A stretch of DNA of 64,000 bases from Pohlia nutans. Its lineage: Eukaryota; Streptophyta; Bryopsida; Bryales; Mniaceae. The first letter of the stretch is position 1; each line of letters starts with the position of its first letter. The notes below the pieces were generated by a model. The model made no database searches and had not been told where the DNA came from. It was given only the letters and a program-made list of their open reading frames with translations. Below, one piece after another: positions 61,865 through 64,000 of this stretch. A program made the translations under genes and the position numbers. The stretch lies in contig CM040085.1 of assembly GCA_022496805.1 (NCBI GenBank), forward strand, positions 37,787,811-37,851,810, in the 5' to 3' direction.

Positions 61865-62429
61865 TTAACCCATAAACGCCCAACTGTTCAAAAACTGAAC
61901 AATGTACACAATCAAACATAGTTTTCTCATCCATCATTGACTTTTTGTAGTGTGGATTTTCTACTATATATTTTAGGAGAAGTTGGCTTTATGCATATGT
62001 GATCTGATTAGAAAGAGGATGATTTGTGAAAAATATTATGCCTAATTTCATGTTGTAGCGATTCACCCAAAATTTCAAAGATTTTAGTGTAAAAATGCTC
62101 TTAAAAAAAAGTCAATTCATAAAATCAAGTAAAATCACTACTTTTAGAATATTACATTTCAATTAATCACAACAAATTTCATGTACAAATTGTCAATATC
62201 TTATTTGTAATCAAATTACAAAAGAATTTTGAATTTTAAGTTTCAAATCTTATACAAAAATATTTGTGACAACAATCATAGATTTAACCGTATGGATAGA
62301 ATCAAAATTTCATAATGTACAACATTTATTCATATATATCCAGTTCAAAATATCCCTCTTCGTTACATTCTACAAGACATCTTTGAAATTCTCCAAATTT
62401 GGAGAGGGGTGAAGATGTTTAGGAGTTGA
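61865..62429. mobile_element. TTAA element, 53835 group reversed, 565 bp
   Basis: TTAACCCATAAACGCCCAAC at left and AAGATGTTTAGGAGTTGA at right; the right target copy has decayed. Confidence 0.8.
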
Positions 62430-62865
62430 TATGGGACACAGTGAGAAGCATTTAAAAAAAAATGCTGTCCTGGGCATTTATTTTAGAAATATTTTCCGCC
62501 GACCCTACCCTCCCAGCCACCTACGGTAGCCGTCCAGGTCATGGCCATCGTCCAAAATTGAGAGATAAGTTACAGTTGACCTGGCGCCTGAATCTAACAT
62601 TGCCTCAGGACAAACATGGCCTTTTGAGATGAACTGCACCGACTGCAGCACCAAACTCTCCCTCCAGTGTTCAATAATTTGGAGGAGCAGCTTTGCAGTC
62701 GTAGTGATCCACAAGTCCATAATTGATGATAAGTCATTTTCATGGCTGGCAAGCCAAATGAAAAAACGGTAGTAATGGCCTCATGGGTATGGACCATGAC
62801 CTTGGAAGCCAATGAAGCTTCGAGGTTCAAGTGCTTGCTCATTATTATAACGCCATGAATCCAAA
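62430..62865. other. Non-coding spacer
   Basis: No gene seen; short ORFs at 62505-62842 have no family motif. Confidence 0.4.
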
Positions 62866-63533
62866 ATATATTTCACCACTCACGCCATTGCTCACTAAGA
62901 TTGGATGATTGAGTCATTGGATATATATATATATCTATTTCACCGCCCACGCCATTGCTCACAAGATTGGACGATTGAGTCATTGGATATATTTCATCGC
63001 CCCACCAACCAACTCATGACTTGGTGATCTCACATCTCACCAAAATTTCCCTTGTACTCAATATTTGTTCATCCACCAGACATTGGTTTTTTTTTTTATT
63101 GGTTACTGCTTACTAAAGTGTCTATTCTCGGCAGAGGAGAGTAAGCTTGTACCAAAGGCCAGCCCTTTGTCCGGTGGGCATTAGCTCATTGACACGACGA
63201 ACAAACACTTTATTCACGCCAGCCTTGAAAGAGGACCGACCAGTTTCTATCTATCTATTTTTCACTGCCTATGCCATTGCTGACAAGATTGGATGATTGG
63301 ATGATTGGATATATTTCACCGTCCACGACATTGCTCACAAGATTAGATGATTGGCTCATTGGATATATTTCACCGTCCACGACATTGCTCACAAGATTAA
63401 ATGATTGAGTCATTGGATATATTTCACCGTCCACGACATTGCTCACAAGATTAGACGATTGAGTCATTGGATATATTTCACCGCCCACCGCATTGCTCAC
63501 AAGATTGGATGATTGAGTCATTGGATGATTTGG
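62866..63533. repeat. 54-bp minisatellite in two blocks
   Basis: Units built on CATTGCTCACAAGATT...GATTGAGTCATTGGATAT recur about twice at 62866-62999 and five times at 63258-63533. On the minus strand the second block is open and would give an 18-residue repeat (MTQSSNLVSNVVDGEIYP), because 54 is a multiple of three. The blocks are separated by the 63161-63259 retroposon and other sequence. Confidence 0.85.
63161..63259 (+). mobile_element. Short retroposon copy
   Basis: CCCTTTGTCCGGTGGGCATT, CACTTTATTCACGCCAGCCT and AGTTTCTATCTATC as in the 5261, 26898 and 28502 copies. The target duplication is unclear. Confidence 0.7.
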
Positions 63534-64000
63534 GTAGTTGATTCTTGGATGCAAGCTGGTCAAGTTGAACCAAACACTACCAACTGAAACAAATCTTGAC
63601 TTTTTGTTTGTCCGTCGGTGGTTGCACATCATACTGTAGTTTGTTTTATTTCGCCTTCCTTCAGGATCCATTTCATTTATTTTAAACAATTCATTTTTTC
63701 CCATGGACTGGAGTATCAGGTGTGGTATCGTATCCTCCATGGACGTACTACAGTATTAAATATGGTATCCTCCATGGACTACAGTATCAAGTACCGTAGT
63801 CGGTCGTCAGCCGGATTGGGAAAAAGCAATTATAAGAAGAGAAGCCCAGAAATTGGTTTTTTCAAAAAGATTCTATTTTGTATGGTGAAAAAGAGAATCT
63901 TGAGGAATATTCAAATGATTTGGTATTTGTTGAAAAGGAATTTTCCAAAAAATTCAATTATTTCGCATGAAATTCTTGGGTACGGTATCCTCCATATGAA
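63534..64000. other. Non-coding end of window
   Basis: Short words GGTATCCTCCATGGAC recur between 63720 and 63785 and at the last bases. No gene. Confidence 0.4.

Noticed and set aside
1233..62429. CCCTAAA-like words at many sites, resembling the plant telomere repeat
   Set aside because: They occur singly, always at the ends of TTAA-bounded elements, and never in tandem; they are transposon termini.
62866..63533. CRISPR-like regularly spaced repeats
   Set aside because: Repeats are contiguous 54-bp minisatellite units with no unique spacers, in a plant nuclear context.
63255..63740. 161-residue open frame on the minus strand
   Set aside because: Mostly the translated minisatellite; no start context or domain supports a gene.

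Overview
This window is gene-poor, AT-rich, repeat-rich nuclear DNA of a land plant. Plant signs are GT-AG introns in AT-rich DNA, a plant-type LINE, a PIF/Harbinger element with a transposase and a Myb/trihelix-like partner, a Stowaway-like MITE, a CACTA-like MITE, and a relic of a plastid-targeted ribosomal protein S5 gene. The one clearly intact host gene is an ARL3-type small GTPase (minus strand, 39735-42864, nine coding exons). ARL3 follows cilia and flagella across eukaryotes and is not among the known Arabidopsis ARF-like genes. I therefore infer a plant with swimming sperm (bryophyte, lycophyte, fern, cycad or Ginkgo). I cannot name the species.

Region 1-5500 holds short inverted-repeat elements and a short retroposon. 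Region 5565-19638 is one composite. A 5'-truncated LINE (5565-7875 and 17754-19623, poly-A tail, 15-bp target duplication) is split by a 9,875-bp PIF/Harbinger transposon (7876-17750) with near-matching termini and a TTA duplication. The transposon carries a frameshifted transposase, a convergent two-exon Myb-like gene, an internal higher-order tandem array, and further nested elements.

Region 19.6-37.9 kb is layered small DNA transposons (Harbinger-, Mutator-, hAT- and CACTA-like) and short retroposons. It also holds a degenerate S5-like fragment at 33.6-34.05 kb and an unrecognised gene-like fragment near 31.1-31.5 kb. ARL3 follows, with a Stowaway-like MITE and a tRNA-like foldback in its introns. 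From 43 kb to the end are more MITEs, dispersed repeats, simple repeats and a 54-bp minisatellite.

The most striking theme is a recurrent set of non-autonomous elements whose ends read TTAA-CCC...GGG-TTAA, about 0.27-1.1 kb long. There are at least a dozen copies in several sequence groups. Several are nested inside one another exactly at TTAA, and related copies in the same window show the empty sites. This is the hallmark of piggyBac-type transposition, which is not a usual component of land-plant annotation. No LTR-retrotransposon gag-pol, rRNA gene, credible tRNA gene or CRISPR array was seen.
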